Shown here: positions 50,140 through 60,713 of the stretch, one piece after another
Layout: each line of letters begins with the position of its first letter
Position numbering within the stretch: the stretch's first letter is position 1
Assembly: GCA_029168955.1 (NCBI GenBank)
Contig: JAPDOI010000021.1
Span: forward strand, 3,524,501 to 3,588,500
Source of the DNA: Aplectana chamaeleonis
Lineage: Eukaryota > Nematoda > Chromadorea > Rhabditida > Cosmocercidae
Direction of reading: 5' to 3'
DNA: 64,000 nucleotides
Notes under the pieces: generated by a model
The model's input: only the letters and a program-made list of their open reading frames with translations
The model's database searches: none
What the model was told of the DNA's origin: nothing
Translations under genes and position numbers: made by a program

Positions 50140-52782
50140 ATGAGTTTCATGGATCAGAATCGCATTTTCAGTGAAATGGTGAATGGGAACGGCGTCGAGG
50201 ACGGGTCAGGCAGTTCGAGAAAGGAAGGGAATGCAGTGTCGCAGGTTGGTCAACCCAGTGTTGAATTTGCACTCGAGGATTTGGGTGGGGCCATAGAGGG
50301 TGCATGTTTGGAAATTAGAGCTATTCACACGAGAGTGGGCGAAGATTTGGAGTCAGCGAGGATTGCGGACAAGTACCGAAAACAACTGACCAAAGTTTTG
50401 AATGAGCAGGTCAGTAGGGCTAGTGGAAAATTGGAGGCAATCAAAGCCAGCGCGGTCGCGTACAAACAGTTTGGTCGTGAACTTTTCGGAACTTTGAGTG
50501 ACAGGGGAATAGAAAGTGTGGAAGATCTGAATGACTTCATCAACACCACAGAGGCCGATGGAGTATTGATCTCCGATATATGTGATTTGTTTCAGACAAA
50601 TGTCAGGGACGTGCGCAACGTGTTGATCGATGTGCAGTCAGCAATGGGAAGGAGTCAGCAGCAGGTCCAGGTCGGTGACAAAATGGAAGTCGGTGATGGT
50701 GGATCAATGGGTAGGTGTAGACAGGGAATGCTGAGGAATATGGGTGTAGGTACCGAAAGTTTGGAATTCCAGAGCACGTAAACGAGAACGCCGAATTCAC
50801 GGACTGGAGTGCCCTGCGTGCAAGACTCGAGGCAGCATTTGGAGACATCACAGGTGGAGGCGGCACGGGAGTCAGGTCAGGATTCCATGAATTTGTGGGC
50901 ATTAATGCAGGCCAATGCGTGTGTGCACCCAGGGGTTTTCAAAGGGAATCGATCCGAAAACTTCAATGAGTTTATGCGCCGGTTCAAGAGAAAATACAAA
51001 AATGTGATTTCTGATGACGAAACCCTGCTGGACATATTGTGTGATCATCATCTGGAGGGTAGGGCGAAAAGTGTATTCCTGTCTTTGCCTAAAAACGTGA
51101 GGACGTCAGGTTTTGAGGCCGTGGTGGAAGAATTGAGAAAACTCTTGGCTAATGATTGAACTGCTGGGAGACTACGGGCTTTGACAGAACTTCGGAAATT
51201 AAAACGAAATTATGGACAAAGTGTCTCAGATTTTTGTGTAGTTCTAGAAAAACTTGGTCGTCAGGCTAACCCCTCGGCTAGTCTCAGCGATAGGTCCATA
51301 GAGTATGCTCAAATACTATTGGATAATCTTAGGGATTGGCCAGAGCATCTTCATTTATTGAGTACGCTCCAACAGGTCGACTCCAAGGATGCCTACAAAT
51401 CGGTTAAGCAGCTAGCGCTTACCATGGATCAATCTAAGGCCATATGGGCACCAGGGGAAAGTAAGCGTAGGGACGGAAGGGATGGCTGGAGAGGACGGTC
51501 GACAGCGTACCAGAACGACGCTGGAAGACGAGAATATGGCAGAAGTAGAATGGAAGGCGATGGACAAAGGGCGGTAGATCGACCACGTGTCCAAAGTCAA
51601 TCGGTCAGCAATCAAGGAGTACGCAGTGGAGGTGATAGTAACAGGCAAATGGAGGTGTATCGATCAAGAACACGGAATGGGGTTGGTGAAGATCAATATG
51701 GACGAGAAAAGGCGGCTGGCAGTGAGAGCAAGGATAATAGAAGGTGTTATAATTGTCAGAAGGTGGGTCATATTGGTAAAGATTGTCCATTGAAGAGGCC
51801 CCAGGTGAAACAAATAGGAAATAAGTCAATCAGGAAGGAGACGCAGACAGGCAGACACTCTAGTGGCAGTGACACGGCTGGCAATAAGGACAGGGTGTCA
51901 GCAATAATTGAAAACGCCCGAAGTTTAGGGCTCAGGTGTAATGTGAATACGGGAGATGAGACGCTGCTAGTTGGGAAGACCATGACGGTTTGGGCGAAGT
52001 TGCTGGATAGGCGCGTGGCGGCGGTGGTAGACACTGGATCGATGATCAGCATGGTACCAGTGGGAGTATTGGCAAGGGCTCAGAAGGCTGGGGTCGATGT
52101 GGACAAGTTGGAGGTGGTAGCAAAAGAATCCATGGTCCCGGTCTATGACGCATCAAGCAATCAGATGAGATTCCTAGGAGCTGTGAAGATAATGGTGGAG
52201 GTAGAAGAAGGAAAGAAAGTTGAGGTGGCATTTCATATTTCGGATGAGAATGATGAAGAAATATTATTAGGAACAAATGCGTTAGAAAAACTGGGATTGC
52301 AAATGATACTGTCACCAGAAACTATTGCGCCGGTTAACGAGCCGAACAAAGTTGTGGTTGCTCGGCGCATTTATATTCCCCCATACCGCAAAGCATTAGT
52401 ATCGGCACGGTGTGAAGGGCAGGAGGAAAGTGGTGAGAAAGTAGTATGGCCCAGCAAAAATGGCATGGCTGCTGGGGTTTTCAAAATAAAGGATCACAGC
52501 GTGCAACTACCAGTCATAAATGATAGCGAGGAGCCAATGATTTTAAAAGAAGGCGAGGAAATCGGAAATCGGGGGACAGAAAAGTGGAAAGAAGGATGGG
52601 AAGATCTGAATCCTTTGATGATGGATGGTGAGGTACTAGATGTTAATCAAGAAGACAGGAGAGCGATGTTGCATGATCAGATGAAAGTGAGTTCGAAAGT
52701 GGAAAAGTTGAGTGATGATATTCAAAGAGTTTTGGACGAAATACCGGACGCATTTGCAGTATGGTTTCCGTTTTCATTTTAG
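50140..52782 (+). pseudogene. Gypsy Gag-protease frame with two stops
   Basis: One frame from the ATG at 50140 is interrupted only by TAA 50779-50781 and TGA 51157-51159. The Gag N terminus is followed by a capsid-like retrotransposon Gag block (FKGNRSENFNEFMRRFKRKY; LRKLKRNYGQSVSDFC; DNLRDWPEHLHLLSTL), a CCHC knuckle (CYNCQKVGHIGKDC, ~51750) and an aspartic protease (VVDTGSMISMVP, catalytic DTG at ~52030; ILLGTNALEKLG). The frame ends at 52782 inside the 129 bp insertion. It would have produced capsid, nucleocapsid and protease. Confidence 0.85.
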
Positions 52783-52902
52783 TCTCACGCATGGACCAGG
52801 CGGCTGGCCTGGCGGGGTTGGCGGCCTCAATGGAGAATGGGGTTTTGATTCGCACGGGGTGATCTACCGTCGCAGCCCCGTCCATTCATCAGACTAAAAT
52901 GA
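52774..52902. mobile_element. 129 bp inverted-end insertion in gypsy pol
   Basis: TCATTTTAGTCT (52774-52785) and AGACTAAAATGA (52891-52902) are perfect 12 bp inverted ends. The interior is G+C-rich. It separates DAFAV of the protease-RT linker from DRELTGTN, which are adjacent in related elements, so it is an insertion and not element sequence. A few non-element bases lie outside the inverted ends; no clean target duplication was found. Confidence 0.6.
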
Positions 52903-54643
52903 TTGCGCGAACTCTATGTGATAGGGAGTTGACAGGAACGAATAGGATAGAAATGGGCATTGATACTGGAGATCATAAGCCAATCGAAATGAAGGCGAGG
53001 CCGGTTCCGTTGCGCATAAGAGAGAAACTCAGAGAATTGCTGTCAGACTTGGAAGACAGGAAAATTATCGAAAAAAGCAGTTCAGAATGGGCTTTTCCTA
53101 TTGTATTGGTAGAAAAGAAAGATGGTAGTCTGAGATTGTGCGTAGACTACAGAGAGTTGAACAAAAGAATCAAGTTGGACTCGTATTCCTTACTTACGAT
53201 AGATGCGGTTTTGCAGTCTATCAGGGAAATCGTATTTTTCCACACTTGACCTCTGTAGTGGGTACTGGCAGATCCCGCTAACTCCGGAAGCAATGGAAAA
53301 ATCGGCCTTTGTGACAACAGAAGGTCTTTTCCAGTTCAGGGTTACTCCATTTGGATTGAGCACGAGCCCTCCGGTTTTTCAACGGCTGATGGATTCAGTG
53401 CTCCATGAGGTTTTGGGTGCAGAAGTATTTTGTTACATTGATGACATAATCATCTGTACGAGCACACGGGAGCGACACATAGAATTGCTAAGAAAAGTCT
53501 GTACGTTACTGAGCGATGCGGGACTACGTCTCAAGGCCCAGAAATGTGTTCTGCTGCAGACCAGGGTGAACTTCCTGGGACACGTCATTGACAGTGAGGG
53601 CATTCACATGGATTCGAAAAAAGTTGAGGCTATTGGAAATTATGAGGTACCCAAAAATGCTAAGGAGTTGAGAACGTTCCTGGGGATGGCCTCCTTCTAT
53701 AGGAAATTTGCCTTGGTTCCGCAAAAATGACAGGTTGCTTGTTTTCCATAACGTCGCCGAAATCGCTATGGACATGGACTGGTGAACATCAGGAAGCGTT
53801 TGAAAAAGTAAAAAAAAATGATTTTGTCATCTCCGGTTCTTATGCAGCCTGATATTGAGAACGCTAGAGACGGTTCAAGACCTTTTGTGATCTGCACGGA
53901 TGCGTCCACGACAGGATTGGGAGCGGTTCTTCCCCAAGAAGGTGATGATACGAATCTCCATCCAGTGTATTTCGCATCGAAAGGGCTGAGTAAAGCTGAA
54001 AAGAGATACCACGTAAGAGATCTAGAGGCGTTAGCCATGGTCTTCGCAGTGCGGCGCTTTCACATGTTTATTTATGGGCTGCCGACAAAATATTAACAGA
54101 TCATCAGCCACTGACGGCACTGTTCAATCGGAGTAACGTTTCAGCAAGAGTATTGAGATGGTCCCTCGAGCTGCAACGTTATAACCTGGAAATAAAGTAT
54201 ATAAAAGGTAAAACGAATGCAGTAGCAGACGCGTTAAGTAGAGGAGCAGCACAATGGGCTAGTGAGGAGTCCATGGGAGGATTGAATGAAGCAGTGGTGA
54301 ATGTGATGAGAGTGAAGGAAAAGACCAGATGGATGACTGAACTGGAAGATGATGAAGATTTTGAAGTAGTTTTGGAGGCTTTAAAAGATGGAGATACTCA
54401 TGGTAAAGTAACATGGACGGGAGCAGCGAAACCTTCACGAGTTGCTGATTTCGTAGTAGAAGATGGTGATTTGAAAATGTATCAGCCTGACGGAAGTTTG
54501 GTATTTGTGGTTCCGAAAAGTGCGCGTTACGAAATCTTTCATGAAGCGCATGCGGGCACATTTGCAGGACATCTCAGTGCGCCTAAATTGTTGAACAGGC
54601 TCAAAAAGAGGTTTTCTGGCCAACGATGTCACAAGATATACAT
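52903..54643 (+). pseudogene. Gypsy reverse transcriptase-RNase H-integrase start
   Basis: RT: GDHKPIEMKARPVPL, SSSEWAFPIVLVEKKDGS, LCVDYRELN (52903-53249); then in another frame LDLCSGYWQIPL, FGLSTSPPVFQRLMD and the catalytic YIDDIIICTS (~53434), NFLGHVID. Frameshifts lie near 53220 and 53715. RNase H: VICTDASTTGLGAVL and RYHVRDLEALAMVFAV (53818-54096), shifted again at about 54090 before TDHQPLTALF. Then IKYIKGKTNAVADALSR and the integrase zinc-binding HEAHAGTFAGHL (~54540). RTE copy D interrupts the sequence after 54643. Confidence 0.85.
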
Positions 54644-57600
54644 CTTACTTAATCGGTTGGCTTTCGCCTGACGCGGTCATTCCGCATCTTCACCGAGGTG
54701 TGCCGTCCTAGTAGTCAGCCGCGTCCATTTTTCACGGTCTTCAGCCACAATTTGAACACATTCCATCCAGCTGTCACTATTCCATTTCCTGCGAAACGAA
54801 ACATCGCGCCTGAACTGTCTTTCGATGCCGAGTGACTTTAAATCCTCTTTAACCACATCCGTCCAGAACTTTCGCCTACGCCCAGGTGGCCGTTTCCAGA
54901 CAGGATTTGGAAGCATTTTTAAAGCGTGTTGTACGAGACGATCCGGCGTTCTTCTTAGTATATGCCCGAGCAGTCGAAGTCGACTTTCCATTGCTGCTTG
55001 AGATGGCGTTAGGAGATGCTGGCACCTCCCTCGCGTCAGGCGTTGTGTACTGCGTCGATTTCCTTGTAAAGGTCTTCGTTATGGCATACACGCGGCCAGA
55101 AATATCCAAGCAAACGCCTAAAAAGCTTCCTCTCCGTGCAATCCAACCTTTCCATCTGCGTTTTCGGTGCTGCCCACGTCTCCGATCCGTACATCATGAT
55201 AGGGCGAATAGCGGATAGGTAGACGCGCAACTTGACTTCCTTCGCGATGGTGGTAGACCACAAACACTTGGTTAGAGAATTGAATGCAGACGTAGCTTTC
55301 GCACATCGTTGTCGAATATCCGCTGCATAACTACCATCGTTCTTCAGCAAACAGCCCAAATAACAGAAATCGTCCACCAGTTCGATACGTTGTCCGTCCA
55401 CACAAACTCCAGTTGAAGGCCTCTGAGAGACCCACATCTGCTTACATTTGTCGGGACGAAGACGAAGTCCATAGGCTGCGGCATACTTCGAAACGAGGTT
55501 CACAATCCTTTGCAGTTTTGCGTTGTTTTCAGCGAATAACGCAATGTCGTCGGCGTACTCCAGGTCGACAAGGGAGCGTCCTGATGGTGTTAGGATCACA
55601 TCCGCAGGAAACTGTTCTGCAACTCTACGCATGATGTCATCAACGGCGAAGTTGAAAGAAAAGGTCCTGCAACGCCTCCTTGCCTTCCTCCTGTTTTCAC
55701 CTCGAAAGCTGACGTAAATCCGACAGGTGTACGAACTGCTGCTGTTGTTCCTTTGTTCATGTCCTCGATTAACCGAACATACTTTTCCGGGACTCCATCT
55801 GCTCGCAGAGCATTGAGCAATCGATCACGATGAGGAGAGTCGAACGCGGCTTCAAAGTCCAAAAAGCAAGCTGTAATGGCTTCGAAAACCGCTGCCACGA
55901 TTCAATTACTCTTCTCACGACGAACACTTGGTCGATGGTCGATCTTCCAGGTCGAAAACCGGCTTGCTCATCTCTGGTCGTTCCTTCACGATGTTTGATA
56001 AGTCGCTCGAGAATGATACGTTCTAAAACCTTGTACATGACACGAAGTAGAGAGATTCCTCTGTAGTTCTTAGGATCCGTGACGGATAGCTTCTTGTGAA
56101 GAGGTACGATGATCGCATGTCTCCACGAATCGGGTATCCTTTCGCTCATCCATATGGCACGGATGGTGTTGGTCATTTCACGAATCCCAGACGGAGGAAG
56201 AGCTTTCAGCATTTCAGCAGTGATGTTGTCATCTCCACCTGCCTTTCCATTCTTCATTTTCCGGACACAATCCAAAACTTCAGACTCAGTCGGCGGTTCC
56301 TCACTGACATCGTAATGTGCTCTCTGAACATGCGGGAGCTCAGGTACTGATGGCGCTGGACGATTCATTAGTGAACTGAAGTAATCCTTCCATATTGGCA
56401 GCGTCGCATCACCAACTGCAACTCCATTGGTAGTGTTCAAGACAGGAGAACATCTCTTCATCTTACCGCTATACTGTCGCAGCAACGTGTAGGCTTTCTT
56501 CGAATTCTTCTCCTCCCAAGCCTTCTCGAACTCCTTAGCTCTACACGTCCACTCTCGTTCGCGGTCCCTTTGAAGCTGCCGACGCAACTTCCTCCTCAGA
56601 CGCTTCTCCTCCACGAAGTTTCCTGCAGTTCGGAGAGCACATACTCTGTTGTAGGTAGATGTTGTTTCTTCTGAGACGTAGGCGAACTTCTTCTTAGGCT
56701 GTACAACCGGGAGTGCCTCTTTCGAAGCGTCCTGGATGCACTTGACAAAAGAATCCGCGTCGCAAAGTTTCTTCTTAGTCCGTACTCCGATGTGAATAGA
56801 AACGCGTTGTCGGAAATTCCTTCTGCACTCTTCATCTCTGAGACTTGTCATGTCAATCCTCTGGAGAGGCTGAGCCCCTCGCTTCCTCTTATGAATCCTC
56901 GCAGTGAAGTTCAACAGAACAGGACGGTGATCCGAATCGAATGCGACATCCCACACAGCTCTAGATCTTCGAATGTCCGATACTGGAATATTCCTCGTCA
57001 GGACATAGTCAAGCTGTAGTTTCAAAGTTGTCATCTTCCGCTTCCGCTGCTCTTCTGGAGATAGCCGGGTTGGTCCCTGCCACGTAAGCTGATGGCGGCG
57101 ATGATTCCTCTTGAATGTCGATGCAATAATCAGACCACTGCGTTCACAAAAGTCGACAAGGCGGTAGCCATTGTCCGATGTTTGCTCCACTGGGTAGAAC
57201 CATTTACCGAGTACTTCTGATTCCTGATCAAGTCCCATCTTCGCATTTGCGTCAATCCCCACGACAACAGCATGTTGACAAGGTATCCTGGCCAGCAACG
57301 TATTGAGTTCCTCATAAAACGCATTCTTCGAATTGTCTTCGGCGGTTTCAGTGGGCGCATGAGCACTCACTATCCACAGATTGAATCCTCTGTGATCCCG
57401 CAGTCGTACGAATGCATTCCGACACGACGTTGAGCCGAACTCCTTGACCATACCATTGAAATCCTTCCTTACAGCTATTGCACAGCCTCCCACTCTCCTA
57501 TCGTCAGCGTTACCGCAGTAGATGGTGTACTCTCCGACGCTGATGACGGGTCTATCCTTGAGGCGGGTTTCCTGCAAAGCAGCAAACGGTGCATGGAAAT

Positions 57601-57901
57601 AGCTCAGAAGTCTGGATAGCGCAGTTTTTTGGATATCACTCGACAGCGATCGACAGTTCAGGGTGGCGAAATTGTGGCTTGTGGCCAAAGACTCCATGAC
57701 TCCCTAGGTACGGATCCTAAGGTGTTATGGACCAGAGGCCTTAGTGTGCCGGACGGCGACACCTTTATGCAATGTGCGGGATACTTTCGCGATATAGTTG
57801 TGCACGCTATATCGCTCGAACGTTCCCTGTGTACACTCAAACATCTGCTGGGTTCAGTAGAAGCAGGGGCACCAACGAGCAGGTACCAACAGACTTGTAT
57901 A
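54644..57901 (-). mobile_element. RTE-clade LINE copy D
   Basis: A minus-strand copy inserted in the gypsy integrase. The 14 bp duplication CACAAGATATACAT is perfect at 54630-54643 and 57902-57915. The 5' end lacks the first few G residues seen in copies B and C; the AAGTAAG tail abuts 54644. Confidence 0.93.
54677..57697 (-). pseudogene. RTE endonuclease-reverse transcriptase (copy D)
   Basis: The start MESLATSHNF at 57697 and the first ~610 codons are intact: full endonuclease (QETRLKD, GIDANAKMG, LDYVLTR, SDHRPV), linker, and RT through QAGFRPGRSTIDQVFVVRR. A one-base deletion in a run of A near 55862 shifts the frame within FLDFEAAFDS. A cluster of small indels lies near 55660-55690 (VRQGAVAEPF block). 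YADD follows in frame 55632-55036 (here YADDIALF), then another one-base deletion near 55045. The C terminus is in 54991-54677 and keeps the last ~29 residues that copy C lacks. Confidence 0.9.
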
Positions 57902-57915
57902 CACAAGATATACAT

Positions 57916-58350
57916 AAGTAGACGCGAGAGTGTCAGAAATGTTTTGTAAGCAACCCGAGAACTGTGATCACGCCCCGTTGAAACCTGTGGTTACTGTGCG
58001 GCCGTACGAAATAGTTGGCGTAGATATACTAGAATTAGGAATTACGTCGAGCGGAAATCGCTACGCAGTAACGGTCATCGATCATTTTTCAAAATTTGCT
58101 GCGGCGTACCCAGTTCCGGATAAGAGCGCAGAAACGGTTGCAAAAGTTATGTTTTCTCGATGGATAGCGGAGGGGTGCCGCTGGCCAAAAACCATACTGT
58201 CGGATAAAGGCGGAGAGTTCCAGAATAGAATCATGGAGGAACTCACGAGGATCACCAACGTGAATCACGCGACGACCAAAGGCTATAACCCGAGAGAGAA
58301 TGGGTTTACGGAGCGCTTGAATGGTAATATAATAGCAATGCTCAGACGGA
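57916..58350 (+). pseudogene. Gypsy integrase, truncated
   Basis: After the LINE the integrase resumes with RECQKC (second half of the HHCC zinc finger, ~57930). A frameshift near 57975 is followed by the catalytic core: VGVDILELG (first Asp), SDKGGEFQN (second Asp) and ENGFTERLNG (Glu) at 58015-58330. The protein then ends at MLRRS where homology stops (~58350). The chromodomain/C-terminal region and 3' LTR are missing. Confidence 0.85.
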
Positions 58351-58567
58351 GTACTGTTGTTATTATTATCATTATTTATTACATGAACGGGGTCATGTCA
58401 TCATAATAAAAATAAATGAGAAAAAAAGGATAAATTGGAATATACTCAGTAACAACCACTACATGACATCCACTATAGTCAACAGCTTCACGTCGGATTT
58501 AGGTAGCAGTCAACAGTGTTTTTGAATACCCGTAAGTTGTGAGAAACAGGCAATCTTTTGCTCAATT
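58351..58567. other. TTATTATT-rich junction, no gene
   Basis: AT-rich sequence with TTATTATTATCATTATT and an imperfect inverted match, possibly the tail of another LINE that removed the gypsy 3' end. Confidence 0.35.
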
Positions 58568-58571
58568 TTAA

Positions 58572-59057
58572 AGGCAGTGTTCACGAAGAAAAAAGTTTTC
58601 GAAATTCTACTAGAATTGGGTAGTGGAGGGACACTCTGTAACGTTAACGTCGAAAGAACGCATGAAAACGACCCAGGAAGAGCCCTAAAAGAGCCCGAAG
58701 TTGCAACTTCGAGCGCATTGAAAACCCCAAAAGCGCATCACACGCCCACCGACGTGAACAAATGAGTGCTCGACATCGTGAGATGAGCGATGATTTTCAA
58801 TCATTAGCCCCGTTCTTCCCTTCATTCTCAGCTTCTCTCTTTACTCAGGTCAGCTCGCATAGATCGGCTGCAAAAGACGGAAGTTACAAGCCTCGGACAA
58901 CTCGTCCACCATGTTTCCATAGCTCAATCTTTGAGGGACTACAACTCTGTTCCCAGAAGGTCTTGTACGATTTCAGAGATATCATTGGAATCAGCATGGG
59001 GCCGTTTTCAAGATAGGCGAAAAAACAGAGAAACGATTTTCATCGTGAACACTGCCT
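58572..59057 (+). mobile_element. Family A MITE, complete copy (486 bp)
   Basis: TTAA at 58568-58571 and 59058-59061 bracket AGGCAGTGTTCACGAAG and TCATCGTGAACACTGCCT. It is the best plus-strand reference for the family and aligns with 207-693 and 1-202. The frames at 58577-58765 and 58762-59016 have no recognised motif. Confidence 0.85.
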
Positions 59058-59061
59058 TTAA

Positions 59062-59720
59062 GAAATCTGAGCCGGCTCTAACAGAAAAAAAGTGTGACCG
59101 GCTCCTCAACCTAGCTCTTCGAATTACCAGTTTCTGAGAACCTCCTCTGGTTATAGAGCTTCTCAAGTACCAAAAGTCGCTCAATTTAAGACCACAATTA
59201 CCATGCATTATTTTATGGAATCAAATCAAATTTCAGTCTCCTGTACGCCAGTGAGCGCAAGTTGAGGATACGATTCCGTTCATGGGAAGGAGGAATCCGG
59301 TCATACGAAAAACCTTGCGTCCTTATCAACAGTTTTCTAGTAAAATTATTCTGGACACGCTCGAGCCTTGCTACGACCTGTTTCTTGTATGGGCTGAAAA
59401 TCACTGTTCCATATTCGAGCAGCGGCCTCACATATGTCCTAAATGCTCTGAGAAGCGCGGTACTGTTATTTCTGGAAAGAGCCCTGAATAAGTTGTATAC
59501 AGCCCTCGTAGCTTTCCCCGCAATGCGTTCACAATGCACATCAAAACTGAGATCTCTGGTAACAAAAAAAACCAAGATCTTGGATCTGTTCGACCTTCTC
59601 AATTTGTTCACCTTCTATTGCATAATTGATTTCGTTGTTATTTGAACCAAGATGCAGGAGTTTGGTTTTCTCTTTAGATAGTGGTAGGCCCCAGTCATTA
59701 GCCCACTTACTCAGACACTC
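59062..59720 (-). pseudogene. CR1-like RT C-terminal fragment
   Basis: Minus strand: LPLSKEKTKLLHLG, QIQDLGFF, then after a shift DLSFDVHCERIAGKATRAVYN, VRPLLEYGTVIFSPYKK, VQNNFTRKLLIRTQGF, and a tail HFFSVRAGSDFLKA ending at the MITE. It corresponds to the thumb and C terminus of the element at 40418-42170 but from a different subfamily. The catalytic domain is absent. Confidence 0.75.
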
Positions 59721-59879
59721 GTGACGTCCAACGGGTGGTCGACAAGCAATCACCTCACAGCGTGCTTCCCCACGACCGCTAAAAAGGGGCGGGACTGCTC
59801 CCCTAGAGTTGCCTGTCACCCCCCTCGAGTTGTCCATCACTCCCCTAGAGTTGTCCGTCGACCACCCGACGACCGGTAG

Positions 59880-60115
59880 TTGGACTCTAGTCGACCGTTA
59901 GTTGGATACCTGTCGACCGGTAGTTGGATGCCTGTCGACCGGTAGTTAGATACCTGTCGACCGTTTATGGCATACCTGTCGACCGGTAGATGGATACCTG
60001 TTCACCGGTAGTTGGATACCTGTCGACCGTTTATTGGACACCCATCAACCGTTTCTTAGATGCTTGTCCACCGGTAGATCGATACCTGTCGACCGGCAGT
60101 TGGACACCTGTAGAC
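59880..60115. repeat. 22 bp minisatellite, ~11 units
   Basis: Diverged 22 bp units contain CTGTCGACCGGTAGTTGGA. Just upstream (59780-59850) a different short repeat, CCCCTAGAGTTGTCC, occurs about three times with a similar period. Confidence 0.85.
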
Positions 60116-60120
60116 CTCGA

Positions 60121-60600
60121 AGATGAATGCCGCTGGCTCTTCAAATCCGCCGCGTTGCGGCGAAAATCTTTCAAATGCTGGTAAAACACGTACAAAAACG
60201 AAATTTTATCCTAATCATTGATCAACATTTTAACAATTTAGAATGAGGGTAGGATAAGAACTCCTGATCTCAAATAACGACTGTCAATACCCAAATATGA
60301 GATAACAAGACAACAATATGACGGATGATGAACGATATTACCGAATAGTTTCCAAAAAACCAAATAACAAGAAGTAAGACCTAACGTGCACATTGTACCG
60401 GCAAAAATATGTTACTGCTTTATCAAAGCCTCAGTTCAGTCCATTTGTGGTGCTATAATGAAATGAGCCAAAAACTTCGAAAACTTTTTCCAGGTTATTT
60501 CTTGATCGACTGACTTACTTCATCAGAAATGCTACATGTTTATTCACATATATGCAAATATCTATTGGTTGGACCTTGAGGGCACACTCTAACCCCGACA
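60121..60600. other. Stretch without a recognised gene
   Basis: AT-rich; no feature supported. Confidence 0.35.
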
Positions 60601-60603
60601 TCG

Positions 60604-60668
60604 ATTTTTCGTTTTTCTGCTCATCTTGGGGAAAATTCCACGCTGATCATAATGATGTCTTGACAATC
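60604..60668. repeat. Family A/B MITE fragment
   Basis: GCTCATCTTGGGGAAAATTCCACGCTGATCATAATGATGTCTTGACAATC-type sequence resembles the subterminal part of families A and B. It is cut off by the microsatellite at its right edge. Confidence 0.5.
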
Positions 60669-60670
60669 GC

Positions 60671-60713
60671 ACCCACACCCACACCCACACCCACACCCAC
60701 ACCCACACCCACA
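60671..60713 (+). repeat. CCCACA hexamer microsatellite
   Basis: About seven perfect copies of the hexamer ACCCAC in tandem. Confidence 0.95.

Larger units (their letters stand above)
49421..58350 (+). mobile_element. Ty3/gypsy element (Cer1-like), 3' truncated, twice interrupted
   Basis: Order: 5' LTR, tRNA-Pro primer site, Gag, zinc knuckle, protease, RT, RNase H, integrase, in the Ty3/gypsy order. Integrase stops abruptly at about 58350 and no second copy of the LTR is present in the window, so the 3' end is lost. A 129 bp inverted-end insertion lies in the protease-RT linker and RTE copy D lies in the integrase zinc domain. Several frameshifts and stops are present. Confidence 0.88.

Noticed and set aside
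52761..52907. An intron in the gypsy pol frame
   Set aside because: No convincing GT..AG borders fit the resumed frame, while perfect 12 bp inverted ends point to an inserted element.
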